Source of the DNA: an uncultured Gammaproteobacteria bacterium
GTDB lineage: Bacteria; Pseudomonadota; Gammaproteobacteria; Magnimaribacterales; D2472
Assembly (NCBI GenBank): GCA_913050015.1
Contig: CAJXAZ010000027.1
Coordinates: forward strand, 1 to 12,974
Direction of reading: 5' to 3'
DNA length: 12,974 bases
The notes under the pieces were generated by a model, which made no database searches, was not told where the DNA came from, and worked only from the letters and a program-made list of their open reading frames with translations. How positions within the stretch are numbered: the stretch's first letter is position 1; every line of letters starts with the position of its first letter. The translations under genes were made by a program, and so were the position numbers. Shown here one piece after another: positions 6,574 through 12,974 of the stretch.

Positions 6574-7463
6574 GTATAAAACTTTCGCCACATATTTAAA
6601 CCAAAAAATAAAGATCCCAACCAAAGGAAAAACTCAATAAGATTTGGATTGCTGTTGTATCCAAAAAAACCTTTTAGAAAAACGCCTACTGAACCTTTGT
6701 CATGAAAGGCATGAGTATAAATATCTTTTTTAGCATTGTAAGAATACATGTATTTCTGGTCGCTTTCTTCTAAGGATTGCTTAGGAATAAATATGTTCCA
6801 TACTCTATAAATCTCTTTATCCTGGGTTTCCCATTTAGCAATATTGCCTGATTTGACTAAATACTCTTCTGCTTCATGGGTACCGTAAGCAACCATCCCA
6901 GACGCAAGAAAAACTAGCATAAGGGTTGTGTATTTAAAAACATATCTCAAGTTAATTTTTCTACCCTGCTGGACGATAAGACAGCCTATAGCTATGGCTA
7001 AAACTGCTCCTGAAATAAAACCTAAATATGAAAAAGATCCCGTGATAGAGAAGCTGGATATAAGAAAGACAGCTGTTTCAAAGCCTTCTCGAAGAATTGC
7101 AAAGAAAACAACTAAAAACACGCCCCATGAAGATAGCTTTACTGCATCTAGAGTTTTTTCCTCAAGAGCGGCCTTGTCACTAACATTCTTTGATAGCCAG
7201 AAAATAACATACCAAATTAATATGGCAGTTAGATATAAAAATATAGCTTCAAATAAAGCTGCTGTTGAATCATTACCTATAGAGCTCTTAGCAAGAATCA
7301 CAACATAACCAACACATATACTTGCTATTATGGCTGCAACCACACCGAGCCATAGTTTTGAAAAATGCTTAACTTGGTTTGATTTTTCAAGGATTAGATA
7401 AATAATTCCAACAACTAGAGATGCTTCAAGTACTTCTCTAAAAACTATAATAAATTCGCTCAT
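6570..7463 (-). CDS. FTR1-family iron permease (EfeU-like)
   Basis: Predicted inner-membrane high-affinity iron permease, 297 residues with about seven hydrophobic helices. Both iron-binding REXXE motifs are present: REVLE at 9-13 in the first helix and REGFE at 125-129 in the fourth. A polar loop (about 205-262) lies before the last helix, and there is a GTHEAEEYL motif after the sixth. No EfeO or EfeB partner gene is adjacent, so it works alone or with genes elsewhere. An AAAGGAAA ribosome site lies about ten bases before the ATG. A Fur-box-like palindrome at 7496-7510 sits 33 bases upstream, which strongly supports an iron-uptake role and repression in iron-replete cells. Its stop overlaps the rmuC stop by four bases. 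Confidence 0.92.
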   Translation of the reverse strand: MSEFIIVFREVLEASLVVGIIYLILEKSNQVKHFSKLWLGVVAAIIASICVGYVVILAKSSIGNDSTAALFEAIFLYLTAILIWYVIFWLSKNVSDKAALEEKTLDAVKLSSWGVFLVVFFAILREGFETAVFLISSFSITGSFSYLGFISGAVLAIAIGCLIVQQGRKINLRYVFKYTTLMLVFLASGMVAYGTHEAEEYLVKSGNIAKWETQDKEIYRVWNIFIPKQSLEESDQKYMYSYNAKKDIYTHAFHDKGSVGVFLKGFFGYNSNPNLIEFFLWLGSLFFGLNMWRKFYT

Positions 7464-7495
7464 GTTTTGATTTTTCCTTTAATTTGGTCTCTAGA

Positions 7496-7510
7496 TGAGA
7501 ATGATTCTTA
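7496..7510. promoter_or_regulatory. Fur-box-like operator of the iron permease gene
   Basis: TGAGAATGATTCTTA is a 7-1-7 inverted repeat with six of seven base pairs symmetric, and matches 12 of 15 positions of the Fur core TGATAATGATTATCA. It lies just downstream of a minus-strand TACAAT -10 candidate, so bound Fur would cover the predicted transcription start of the permease gene. The divergent dadA start is 91 bases away, so an effect on dadA is less likely. Confidence 0.65.
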
Positions 7511-7515
7511 TTTAG

Positions 7516-7521
7516 ATTGTA
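7516..7521 (-). promoter_or_regulatory. Candidate -10 element of the iron permease gene
   Basis: TACAAT on the minus strand matches five of six -10 consensus positions. It predicts transcription starting near 7509, inside the Fur-like palindrome, with a leader of about 45 bases that includes the ribosome site. The -35 at 17-base spacing (TTTAAT, 7539-7544) is poor. Confidence 0.4.
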
Positions 7522-7600
7522 ACCAAAAAAGAGTTGAAATTAAAGCGACAATTTTTTAAATAGTTATCGATTTAAAATTCTATTACTGAGACAATAAGAT

Positions 7601-8839
7601 ATGAAAGAAGTAGCAGTAATTGGAGCAGGAATAGCTGGAACCACTACAGCATACACATTGCTGAAAAGAGGCTATAAAGTAACTGTCATTGATTATAGAA
7701 GATACCCTGCAATGGCTACAAGCTATGCAAATGGTGGTCAGTTAAGTGCTAGCAATGCTGAGACATGGAATACTCCAAAAAATATACTTAACGGGATGAG
7801 ATGGATGTTTAAGCCCGATGCTCCATTATTATTTAGTCCCTATCCAGAAGTTCAAAAATATAAATGGATGATGGGCTTTCTTATAGCTACATTAAAAAAT
7901 GAGCATAAAAAAAATACTTTAGAAACAATAGATCTAGCAAAGAAAGCTAGAGAGATATATTTTAAAATTGCTGATGAAGAAGGTATTGAATTTGAGCTAC
8001 TCAAAAAAGGTATTTTAAGATTTTATGATTCAAACAAAGAGTTCAAAGCAGATATTAATAAGAAATCATGGCTTGAGCAGGATGGGATGGAGTGGGATGT
8101 CCTTACAACAGATGAAGTAAGAGAGCTTGAGCCTGCATTTGAAAATAACGCAAATTATGAAAAAATTGTTGGCGGTATTTACACAAAATCTGATGCTAGC
8201 GGGGACATCCATAAATTTTGTACCAATCTAGAAAAAGTTTTAATTGAAAAATATTCTGCAAAATATCAATTAGGTACTTCAATTGAAAGTATTACCAAAG
8301 AAAAAGATCAGCTAGTTTTAAAAGGAAGAAAAGGAGATGAGATTTATAATGCAAACTTTGACAGAGTGGTTGTTTGTGCAGGAGTTGGTACGCAGGAAAT
8401 TGCTGAATCATTAGGAGATAGCATGAATGTTTATCCGGTAAAAGGATATAGCATAACAATAGATCTTAAAGATGAGATGTCTAAAAAGTGCGCTCCTACA
8501 GTTTCTTTAATCGACCAGCCTGTAAAGATTGTAGCCAGCAGATTAGGAGATAGGTTTAGAGTTGCAGGGACTGCTGAACTTGCAGGAATTAATACAGATA
8601 TTCGTCAAAATCGAATACGCCCTTTGCTAGAATGGGTTGAAAAATATTTTCCAAATATCAGTACGGAGACTTACACCCCCTGGGCGGGCCTTAGGCCGAT
8701 GACTCCGAATATGATGCCCCTAACCCATCAAAGTAAGGTGAAAGGTATCTATTATCATACTGGTCATGGTCATTTAGGATGGACGCTCAGCGCAGCTACT
8801 GCGGAGCTGGTAGTAGATAAGCTTGAATCAGGCCTTTAA
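7601..8839 (+). CDS. dadA: D-amino acid dehydrogenase small subunit (DadA-type flavoenzyme)
   Basis: FAD-dependent oxidoreductase of the DAO family that oxidises D-amino acids such as D-alanine to 2-oxo acids plus ammonia, passing electrons to the membrane respiratory chain. The 412-residue length is close to E. coli DadA. The FAD-binding Rossmann motif GAGIAG is at 8-13, followed by Asp31. DadA-typical blocks are SYANGGQLSASNAETW at 41-56, YPVKGYSIT at 278-286, WAGLRPMTPNMMP at 361-373, and GHGHLGWTLS at 388-397. The start ATG has only a weak purine stretch (AATAAGA) upstream. No alanine racemase gene (dadX) is adjacent, unlike the E. coli operon, so environmental or peptidoglycan-derived D-amino acids are plausible substrates. 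Transcribed away from the iron permease; its stop interleaves with that of the convergent phosphatase gene. Confidence 0.92.
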   Translation: MKEVAVIGAGIAGTTTAYTLLKRGYKVTVIDYRRYPAMATSYANGGQLSASNAETWNTPKNILNGMRWMFKPDAPLLFSPYPEVQKYKWMMGFLIATLKNEHKKNTLETIDLAKKAREIYFKIADEEGIEFELLKKGILRFYDSNKEFKADINKKSWLEQDGMEWDVLTTDEVRELEPAFENNANYEKIVGGIYTKSDASGDIHKFCTNLEKVLIEKYSAKYQLGTSIESITKEKDQLVLKGRKGDEIYNANFDRVVVCAGVGTQEIAESLGDSMNVYPVKGYSITIDLKDEMSKKCAPTVSLIDQPVKIVASRLGDRFRVAGTAELAGINTDIRQNRIRPLLEWVEKYFPNISTETYTPWAGLRPMTPNMMPLTHQSKVKGIYYHTGHGHLGWTLSAATAELVVDKLESGL

Positions 8840-9492
8840 GGCAGATCGACTATTTCCCAAGAATTATTAATACTAATTTCTCTTAGCTTTTCATCTGGAT
8901 TGACCGCTATAGGCTTCTCAACTGCCTTAAGTAAAGGTAGATCATTTATAGAATCAGAATAGAATGTTGTTCCAGAAAAATCCTTGTATCCATTTTTACC
9001 CATCCACTCTTTTACGCGAAATAGCTTGCCCTCACCAAGAGCAGATGGCTCTAATATTTTCCCAGTAAACACCCCATTAACTTGCTCTGGAATCGTGGCA
9101 ATCACATTAGGAAACTCTAATCTTCTAGCTATTAGATCAACTAATACCTTATTAGTTGCTGATGCTAGTAAGAGCTGATCATCATTTTCATAGTGCTTGT
9201 GGATTAATCTTAATGAGTAAACGTTTATCATTGGCTCTATTACAGTTACAAGAAATTTATCTAAAATTTCAGGAAGCTTTTCCCTGCCTATCTCTATAAA
9301 TGATCCAATAGAAAAACCAGCATACTCTGCAATATCTAAAGTTCCTTGATGATATTGGTCGAAGAAATATTTATTTTTTTCTTCATAAATTTTTGCATCA
9401 ACATAATTATTTTTTATTAAAAATTCTATCCACGAGTAGTCAGAATCTCCGTTAAGAATGGTATTATCAAGATCAAATATTGTAAGTTTCAC
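8836..9492 (-). CDS. HAD-superfamily subfamily IB phosphatase (SerB-like)
   Basis: A 218-residue HAD phosphohydrolase of the IB type (PA0335/CicA-like). Motif I is FDLDNT with Asp7 and Asp9, motif II is LLASATN with Ser111, motif III is Lys156 in EGKLFRVKEW, and motif IV is YSDSINDLPLL with Asp180 and Asp184. The helical cap inserted after motif I (about 15-95) is typical of the IB class shared with phosphoserine phosphatase. The substrate is unknown; a phosphomonoester such as phosphoserine or a histidinol-phosphate-like compound is possible. Start codon is GTG: the frame has a stop only four codons upstream and no ATG before motif I. The start lies 11 bases from the divergent rppH start, as in pseudomonads where a similar HAD gene neighbours rppH. 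No ribosome site is visible. Confidence 0.88.
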   Translation of the reverse strand: MKLTIFDLDNTILNGDSDYSWIEFLIKNNYVDAKIYEEKNKYFFDQYHQGTLDIAEYAGFSIGSFIEIGREKLPEILDKFLVTVIEPMINVYSLRLIHKHYENDDQLLLASATNKVLVDLIARRLEFPNVIATIPEQVNGVFTGKILEPSALGEGKLFRVKEWMGKNGYKDFSGTTFYSDSINDLPLLKAVEKPIAVNPDEKLREISINNSWEIVDLP

Positions 9493-9503
9493 TTTTATTT
9501 TTT

Positions 9504-9992
9504 ATGAAAAAAGAACCTGGTTACAGATTAAATGTTGGTTTAATTATTGTTAATGATAAGGGCAAACTGCTTCTATGCAAAAGAAAAGATATTAATAGCT
9601 GGCAATTCCCGCAAGGTGGTATAGATTTTGGAGAAACGCCACTAAAGGCAGCCAAAAGAGAATTATTTGAAGAGGTGGGCATTAAAGGAAGTTCAGTAAG
9701 ACTTATTGGCTCCATGGAAGAGTGGATAAAATATGATATTCCAAAAGAGAATAGAAGAAAGCGTTTGCTACAAAAAAACTTTAAAGGTCAAAAACAAAAA
9801 TGGTTTATGTTTAAGCTAATAAAAGATGTGAATATTTGTTTTGAAAATGATCCTGATAGCGAATTTGATGAATATAAGTGGGTTTCATATTGGTATCCCC
9901 TGCAATCAATTATTTTTTTTAAGAAGGATCTATATAGAACGGTTTTATGTAACTTAAGGCTTATTTTTTGCAAGGAGCAAGCTGGTGATTGA
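9504..9992 (+). CDS. rppH: RNA pyrophosphohydrolase (Nudix)
   Basis: Removes pyrophosphate from the 5' end of mRNAs, which triggers RNase E-dependent decay. The 162-residue length matches E. coli RppH. N-terminal GYRLNVGLII at 6-15 and WQFPQGGID at 33-41 are RppH signatures, and the full Nudix box GX5EX7REUXEEXGU runs from Gly38 to Ile60 with Glu53, Glu56 and Glu57 for metal binding. QKQKWFMFKL at 96-105 and FDEYKWVSYWYP at 121-132 also match. The ATG aligns with known RppH starts but has no Shine-Dalgarno sequence, and only 11 bases (nearly all A/T) separate it from the divergent phosphatase GTG. Its last bases overlap the tauE-like gene by eight. First gene of the rppH-tauE-lgt-thyA operon; ptsP, usually next, is missing. 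Confidence 0.95.
   Translation: MKKEPGYRLNVGLIIVNDKGKLLLCKRKDINSWQFPQGGIDFGETPLKAAKRELFEEVGIKGSSVRLIGSMEEWIKYDIPKENRRKRLLQKNFKGQKQKWFMFKLIKDVNICFENDPDSEFDEYKWVSYWYPLQSIIFFKKDLYRTVLCNLRLIFCKEQAGD
9972..9977 (+). promoter_or_regulatory. Ribosome binding site of the tauE-like gene
   Basis: AAGGAG, seven bases before the GTG at 9985, is the strongest Shine-Dalgarno sequence in the window. It lies inside the end of rppH and decides the GTG start. Confidence 0.75.
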
Positions 9993-10776
9993 AGAGTTAT
10001 TGATATTTGCATTCCTTGGTATTTTTGTAGGCCTGGCTGCTGGAATGTTCGGAATAGGCGGCGGCACTCTAATAGTACCTGTTCTTGTTGCAAGTTTTTT
10101 GAATCATGGATTTCAAGAAGATATAACAGTCCATCTCGCATTAGGTTCTTCTATGGCAAGTATTTTTTTTACGGGTATAGCTTCAGCAAATGCTCACAGA
10201 AAGAAAAAAGCTATTGATTACAATATTTTAAAGCCCGTTGCATTTGGAGTTATTTTTGGAGCTCTGTTAGGAGCAATTTTTGCACTGCAACTAGAGGGAA
10301 GTATTTTAAAAATAATTATTGCAATTTTTGCTTTATTGGCAGCTATTAGAATTGGTTTTAACATTGAATTAAAGTCCTCTGAAAGCAAGCCCAAAAAGCT
10401 AATATCATATGTAGCTGGTTCAGTTATCGGCTTTTTATCATCTATATTAGGTATTGGTGGAGGTATGTTTGCAATTCCTTACTTTAGGAGCGCGGGATTA
10501 AGTTTGATTTCAAGTATTGGCACATCGGCGGCTTGTGGTATTCCTATTGCTCTTTTTTCCTCACTTGGATTTTTTATTATGGGTCTTGGCAATTCTGCCT
10601 TACCAGATCTTAGCCTCGGATATATTTATCTTCCAGCTGTATTTGGTATTTCGATAACAAGTGTGTTCGCTGCTAAATATGGAGCGCAAATAGCTCATTA
10701 TGTTTCAACAAATACCTTGAGATGGTTACTGGCATCATTGCTATTATCAATTTCTATTTATATGGTAGTCATATGA
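9985..10776 (+). CDS. TauE/SafE-family membrane permease
   Basis: Inner-membrane protein of 263 residues with about seven or eight hydrophobic helices, from the TauE/SafE (formerly DUF81) family, whose studied members export sulfite or sulfoacetate-type anions. The internal duplication is visible: GMFGIGGG at 20-27 in the first half and SSILGIGGG at 152-160 in the second, each followed by a proline-containing helix (VP at 31-32 and IP at 164-165), and a polar linker KSSESKPKK at 130-138 divides them. Start is GTG with an excellent AAGGAG site. It overlaps rppH by eight bases and lgt by ATGA. In pseudomonads a relative sits at the same place before lgt, so the position is conserved even though the substrate is unknown. 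Confidence 0.88.
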   Translation: MIEELLIFAFLGIFVGLAAGMFGIGGGTLIVPVLVASFLNHGFQEDITVHLALGSSMASIFFTGIASANAHRKKKAIDYNILKPVAFGVIFGALLGAIFALQLEGSILKIIIAIFALLAAIRIGFNIELKSSESKPKKLISYVAGSVIGFLSSILGIGGGMFAIPYFRSAGLSLISSIGTSAACGIPIALFSSLGFFIMGLGNSALPDLSLGYIYLPAVFGISITSVFAAKYGAQIAHYVSTNTLRWLLASLLLSISIYMVVI

Positions 10777-11570
10777 TTATTGAATTATCAGATTTTTTTA
10801 ATAACCCTAGTATTATTGAAATAGGGCCCATACAGATTCAGTACTATGCAGTTACATGGCTTTTATCAACTGTTTTTATATACCTTTACTTAAAGTCACA
10901 TGAAATTATTTTAGATCTAGGTCTAAATGAAGAAAAGGTTAATGATTTAGTCTTTATGTATGGACTATTTTTTGGAGCACTGTGCGGAGGAAGGATTGGG
11001 TATATGGTTTTTTATGGGACATCGCAACTACTTGAAAATCCTCTATCTTTATTTTATGTGTGGCAAGGAGGCTTAAGCTTTCATGGAGGTCTTGTAGGCG
11101 TAATAGTTGGCCTTATAATTTTCTGCAAGAAAAATAATATAAGTTTTTTAAGATTAATGGATGCTGTCGCTCTTGCTACACCTATAGCACTTGGACTTGT
11201 ACGAATTGGTAATTTTCTTAATGGAGAGTTGTATGGAAGACCAACTGATAGTGATTGGGGTTTTATATTCCCAACTGATCCATTTGGTTTTTTAAGACAC
11301 CCCTCCCAGCTATACGAAAGTTTTGGAGAAGGAGTAATTTTATTTATTCTCCTATTCCTAATAAATAAATTTACAAAAATTCATGGGATTGTTTGCTCTT
11401 CTTTTCTTATACTTTATGGGGCGATAAGATTTATAATTGAATTCTATAGACAGCCTGATGCTCATATTGGATATGTGGCATTAGAATTTATGAGTATGGG
11501 CCAATTGCTTTGTATTCCAATGATGATTATTGGTTTTATATTGCTGGCTTACTCTAGGAATAAAACATGA
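10773..11570 (+). CDS. lgt: Prolipoprotein diacylglyceryl transferase
   Basis: Inner-membrane enzyme that transfers diacylglycerol from phosphatidylglycerol to the lipobox cysteine of prelipoproteins, the first step of lipoprotein maturation. The 265-residue protein has about seven transmembrane helices. Signature residues seen: GGRIGYM at 72-78, the essential His104 in FHGGLVG, the Lgt signature RIGNFLNGELYGR at 144-156 (Arg144, Asn147, Asn150), HPSQLYE at 176-182, and Arg219 with Glu223 in YGAIRFIIEFYR. The ATG at 10773 overlaps the tauE-like stop (ATGA) and fits known Lgt N-termini; an ATG 51 bases earlier would add residues never seen in the family. It overlaps thyA by ATGA, the same lgt-thyA junction common in Gammaproteobacteria. 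Confidence 0.96.
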   Translation: MIIELSDFFNNPSIIEIGPIQIQYYAVTWLLSTVFIYLYLKSHEIILDLGLNEEKVNDLVFMYGLFFGALCGGRIGYMVFYGTSQLLENPLSLFYVWQGGLSFHGGLVGVIVGLIIFCKKNNISFLRLMDAVALATPIALGLVRIGNFLNGELYGRPTDSDWGFIFPTDPFGFLRHPSQLYESFGEGVILFILLFLINKFTKIHGIVCSSFLILYGAIRFIIEFYRQPDAHIGYVALEFMSMGQLLCIPMMIIGFILLAYSRNKT

Positions 11571-12430
11571 AAGCATATTTAGATCTTCTTCAGTTTATTT
11601 TAGAAAATGGAGATAGGAAAGATGATAGAACTAACACAGGGACAATTTCTTCTTTTGGCCATCAACTTGCATTTGATCTAGAAGATGGATTTCCAGCCGT
11701 AACAACTAAATCATTAGCTTGGAAGGGAGTAGTATCCGAGCTGCTCTGGTTTTTAGAAGGTTCAGATGATGAAAGAAGGCTTGCTGAAATAAGATTTAGT
11801 AAAGATAGATCCGAGCTAACTGATTTATCAAAATACTCAACAATATGGACGGATAATGCTGATAGCCAAGGTAAGCAACTTGGATATGAAAATACAGAAT
11901 TGAAAAAGGGCCTGGGGCCAGTTTATGGTGTCCAATGGAGAGATTGGGGCGGTATTGACCAAATAGCTAATCTTTTAGAAAATCTTCATAAAAATCCAGA
12001 CGGAAGAAGGCATATCCTTTCGGCATGGAATGTTGGGGATATAGAAAAAATGGCATTGCCTCCGTGCCATGTTATGAGCCAATTTTATGTTAATAATGGA
12101 ACTATTAGCTGTCACATGTATCAGAGAAGTGCAGATATGTTCTTAGGCGTTCCTTTTAATATCGCAAGCTACGCTTTATTACTTTGTATCTTTGGGAAAA
12201 TACTAAATCTAAAACCAAAAAGGTTTGTTCATTCATTTGGGGATGCTCATATATACATGAATTCAGTAGATCAAGTTAAAGAGCAATTATCAAGAAGTCC
12301 TATGAAGCTTCCAGAGTTGTCTATTCCTCAAATTGACTCGTTAGAAGATATTTCTAACTATAGAATAGATGATTTTAAATTACTTAACTATAAACACCAT
12401 CCAGCTATAAAAGCAAAAATGGCAATCTAG
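11567..12430 (+). CDS. thyA: Thymidylate synthase
   Basis: Cytosolic enzyme converting dUMP and 5,10-methylene-tetrahydrofolate to dTMP and dihydrofolate. Conserved features: DDRTNTGT with Arg21, FPAVTTK at 42-48, ELLWFLEG at 58-65, GPVYGVQWRDW at 117-127, GRRHILSAWN at 146-155, the catalytic Cys167 in LPPCH, QRSADMFLGVPFNIASYALL at 186-205, and DAHIY at 226-230 with the dUMP-binding His and Tyr. The C-terminus KMAI matches the usual closing peptide. At 287 residues it is 23 longer than E. coli ThyA, because of an insertion around residues 75-115, a known variant of the family. An AGGA ribosome site precedes the ATG, which overlaps the lgt stop. Last gene of its operon; no hairpin terminator follows. 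Confidence 0.97.
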   Translation: MKAYLDLLQFILENGDRKDDRTNTGTISSFGHQLAFDLEDGFPAVTTKSLAWKGVVSELLWFLEGSDDERRLAEIRFSKDRSELTDLSKYSTIWTDNADSQGKQLGYENTELKKGLGPVYGVQWRDWGGIDQIANLLENLHKNPDGRRHILSAWNVGDIEKMALPPCHVMSQFYVNNGTISCHMYQRSADMFLGVPFNIASYALLLCIFGKILNLKPKRFVHSFGDAHIYMNSVDQVKEQLSRSPMKLPELSIPQIDSLEDISNYRIDDFKLLNYKHHPAIKAKMAI

Positions 12431-12446
12431 AAAAGAATGGCCTGAA

Positions 12447-12611
12447 TTAATCTTCGTAAAAATCTTCTGACTGAATAGGTCTTGAGATAGTATTATCTTC
12501 GTTGGCCCAAGCACCAAAATCAATTAACTTACATTTTTCTGAGCAAAAAGGCCTGAAAAGATTTGTTGGTGAAAGGTCTGTTGGTTTTTCACATCTAGGA
12601 CAGTTAGCCAT
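12447..12611 (-). CDS. yacG: DNA gyrase inhibitor YacG, zinc-binding
   Basis: A 54-residue zinc protein, related to E. coli YacG, which binds GyrB and inhibits DNA gyrase. The four zinc ligands are Cys4, Cys7, Cys23 and Cys27 (CPRC...FCSEKC), and the signature FRPFCSEKCKLIDFGAW runs from 19 to 35. It ends in an acidic tail (SEDFYED). A GGAGA ribosome site lies about ten bases before the ATG. The start overlaps the coaE stop by eight bases, matching the usual coaE-yacG pairing of Gammaproteobacteria. It converges on thyA with a 16-base gap that holds no terminator. Confidence 0.93.
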   Translation of the reverse strand: MANCPRCEKPTDLSPTNLFRPFCSEKCKLIDFGAWANEDNTISRPIQSEDFYED

Positions 12612-12974
12612 TTTTAATTATCTCCATATATTTTTTATGTATAGTTAAAACCTGATCTCTTAAAAAGTCCAAAGAAGAGGAGTTTAAAATAGTGTCGTCT
12701 GCTATTGATAGTCTTTCTTCTCGAGACGCTTGTTTGTTAATAATATTCATAACTTCAGAAGTGTTCTGAGCATCCCTATGGGTAGTTCTTAGTATTTGGG
12801 TAGCGATATCACAGTCTATATTAAGAATCCTACTGTAGTTATTAGCTGAATTAGTCTCGAAGATTAAAGGAACCATGATTATAGTGTATGGAGACTCAGA
12901 TTTTTCTATAAAATGGAGTATGGAATCTCTAACAATTGGATGAATAATATTCTCAAGTTGTAATTTTTTATCTG
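12604..12974 (-). CDS. coaE: Dephospho-CoA kinase, C-terminal part (cut by window edge)
   Basis: Last 122 codons of the enzyme that phosphorylates dephospho-CoA to CoA, the final step of CoA synthesis. The reading frame stays open to the window edge, so the N-terminal P-loop is outside. Near the edge DKKLQLENIIHPIVR shows the LExIxHP motif of CoaE; then VPLIFET, the residues for the core sheet, QASREERLSIADD (family signature QxxxxxRxxxADxVI-like) and a terminal HKKYMEI helix. An internal ATG at 12876 is not the start. The gene is followed directly by yacG with an eight-base overlap. In many Gammaproteobacteria the pilD/pilC genes lie upstream, which would be just past the right edge. Confidence 0.93.
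   Translation of the reverse strand, partial: DKKLQLENIIHPIVRDSILHFIEKSESPYTIIMVPLIFETNSANNYSRILNIDCDIATQILRTTHRDAQNTSEVMNIINKQASREERLSIADDTILNSSSLDFLRDQVLTIHKKYMEIIKNG

Noticed and set aside
8832..8842. GCCTTTAAGGC near-palindrome over the dadA and phosphatase stops
   Set aside because: The arms leave no usable loop and there is no T-run, so it is not a credible terminator; codons and stop overlap explain it.
10722..10772. Upstream in-frame ATG for lgt
   Set aside because: It lies deep in the tauE-like gene and would add 17 residues not seen in Lgt; the ATGA overlap start at 10773 matches the family N-terminus.
1..12974. tRNA, rRNA, CRISPR, insertion sequence, prophage, defence or secondary-metabolite system
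   Set aside because: No cloverleaf, repeat array, terminal inverted repeat, transposase, integrase or defence-type gene is visible; coding sequence fills almost the whole window.

Overview
This is an AT-rich, tightly packed bacterial chromosome segment with 16 protein-coding genes, most of which belong to recognisable families. Gaps are tiny: the longest non-coding stretch is the 137 bases before the D-amino acid dehydrogenase gene. Neighbouring genes often overlap by 4 or 8 bases at ATGA-type junctions. The order HAD phosphatase / rppH / tauE-like / lgt / thyA, followed by yacG and coaE on the opposite strand, is gammaproteobacterial. Low GC plus strong compaction suggest a streamlined, probably marine, gammaproteobacterium of the SAR86 kind. 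That placement is an inference from composition and gene order, not a measured phylogeny.

Layout: (1) Bases 1-3395 hold a rightward, probably cotranscribed set: malonyl-CoA decarboxylase, proline iminopeptidase, a shikimate-kinase-like P-loop kinase with a variant substrate motif, and a small atypical SDR/NAD(P)-binding protein. (2) Bases 3437-3995 hold a leftward pair: a YbjQ-type protein and a small two-helix membrane protein. They diverge from hspQ (4032-4364) across a 36-base gap containing a palindromic -10-like element. (3) A PF12897-class aminotransferase (leftward) diverges from a short RmuC (rightward). RmuC converges, with interleaved stop codons, on an FTR1-family iron permease. 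(4) The iron permease and a DadA-type D-amino acid dehydrogenase diverge from a shared 137-base region that contains a convincing Fur-box-like palindrome on the permease side. (5) DadA converges, again with interleaved stops, on a HAD-IB phosphatase. The phosphatase start codon lies 11 bases from the divergent start of rppH. (6) rppH, tauE-like, lgt and thyA form an overlapping rightward operon; yacG and the truncated coaE come back from the right edge.

The functions are mostly housekeeping: acyl-CoA balance, amino acid metabolism, DNA maintenance, iron uptake, RNA decapping, lipoprotein maturation, dTMP and CoA synthesis. I see no mobile element, CRISPR array, tRNA, rRNA, phage module or defence island, and no clear new multi-gene system. 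The points most worth checking are the Fur site, the absence of ptsP from the rppH-thyA block, the variant shikimate kinase, the symmetric ybjQ/hspQ promoter, several genes that look leaderless, and the alphaproteobacterial flavour of HspQ.
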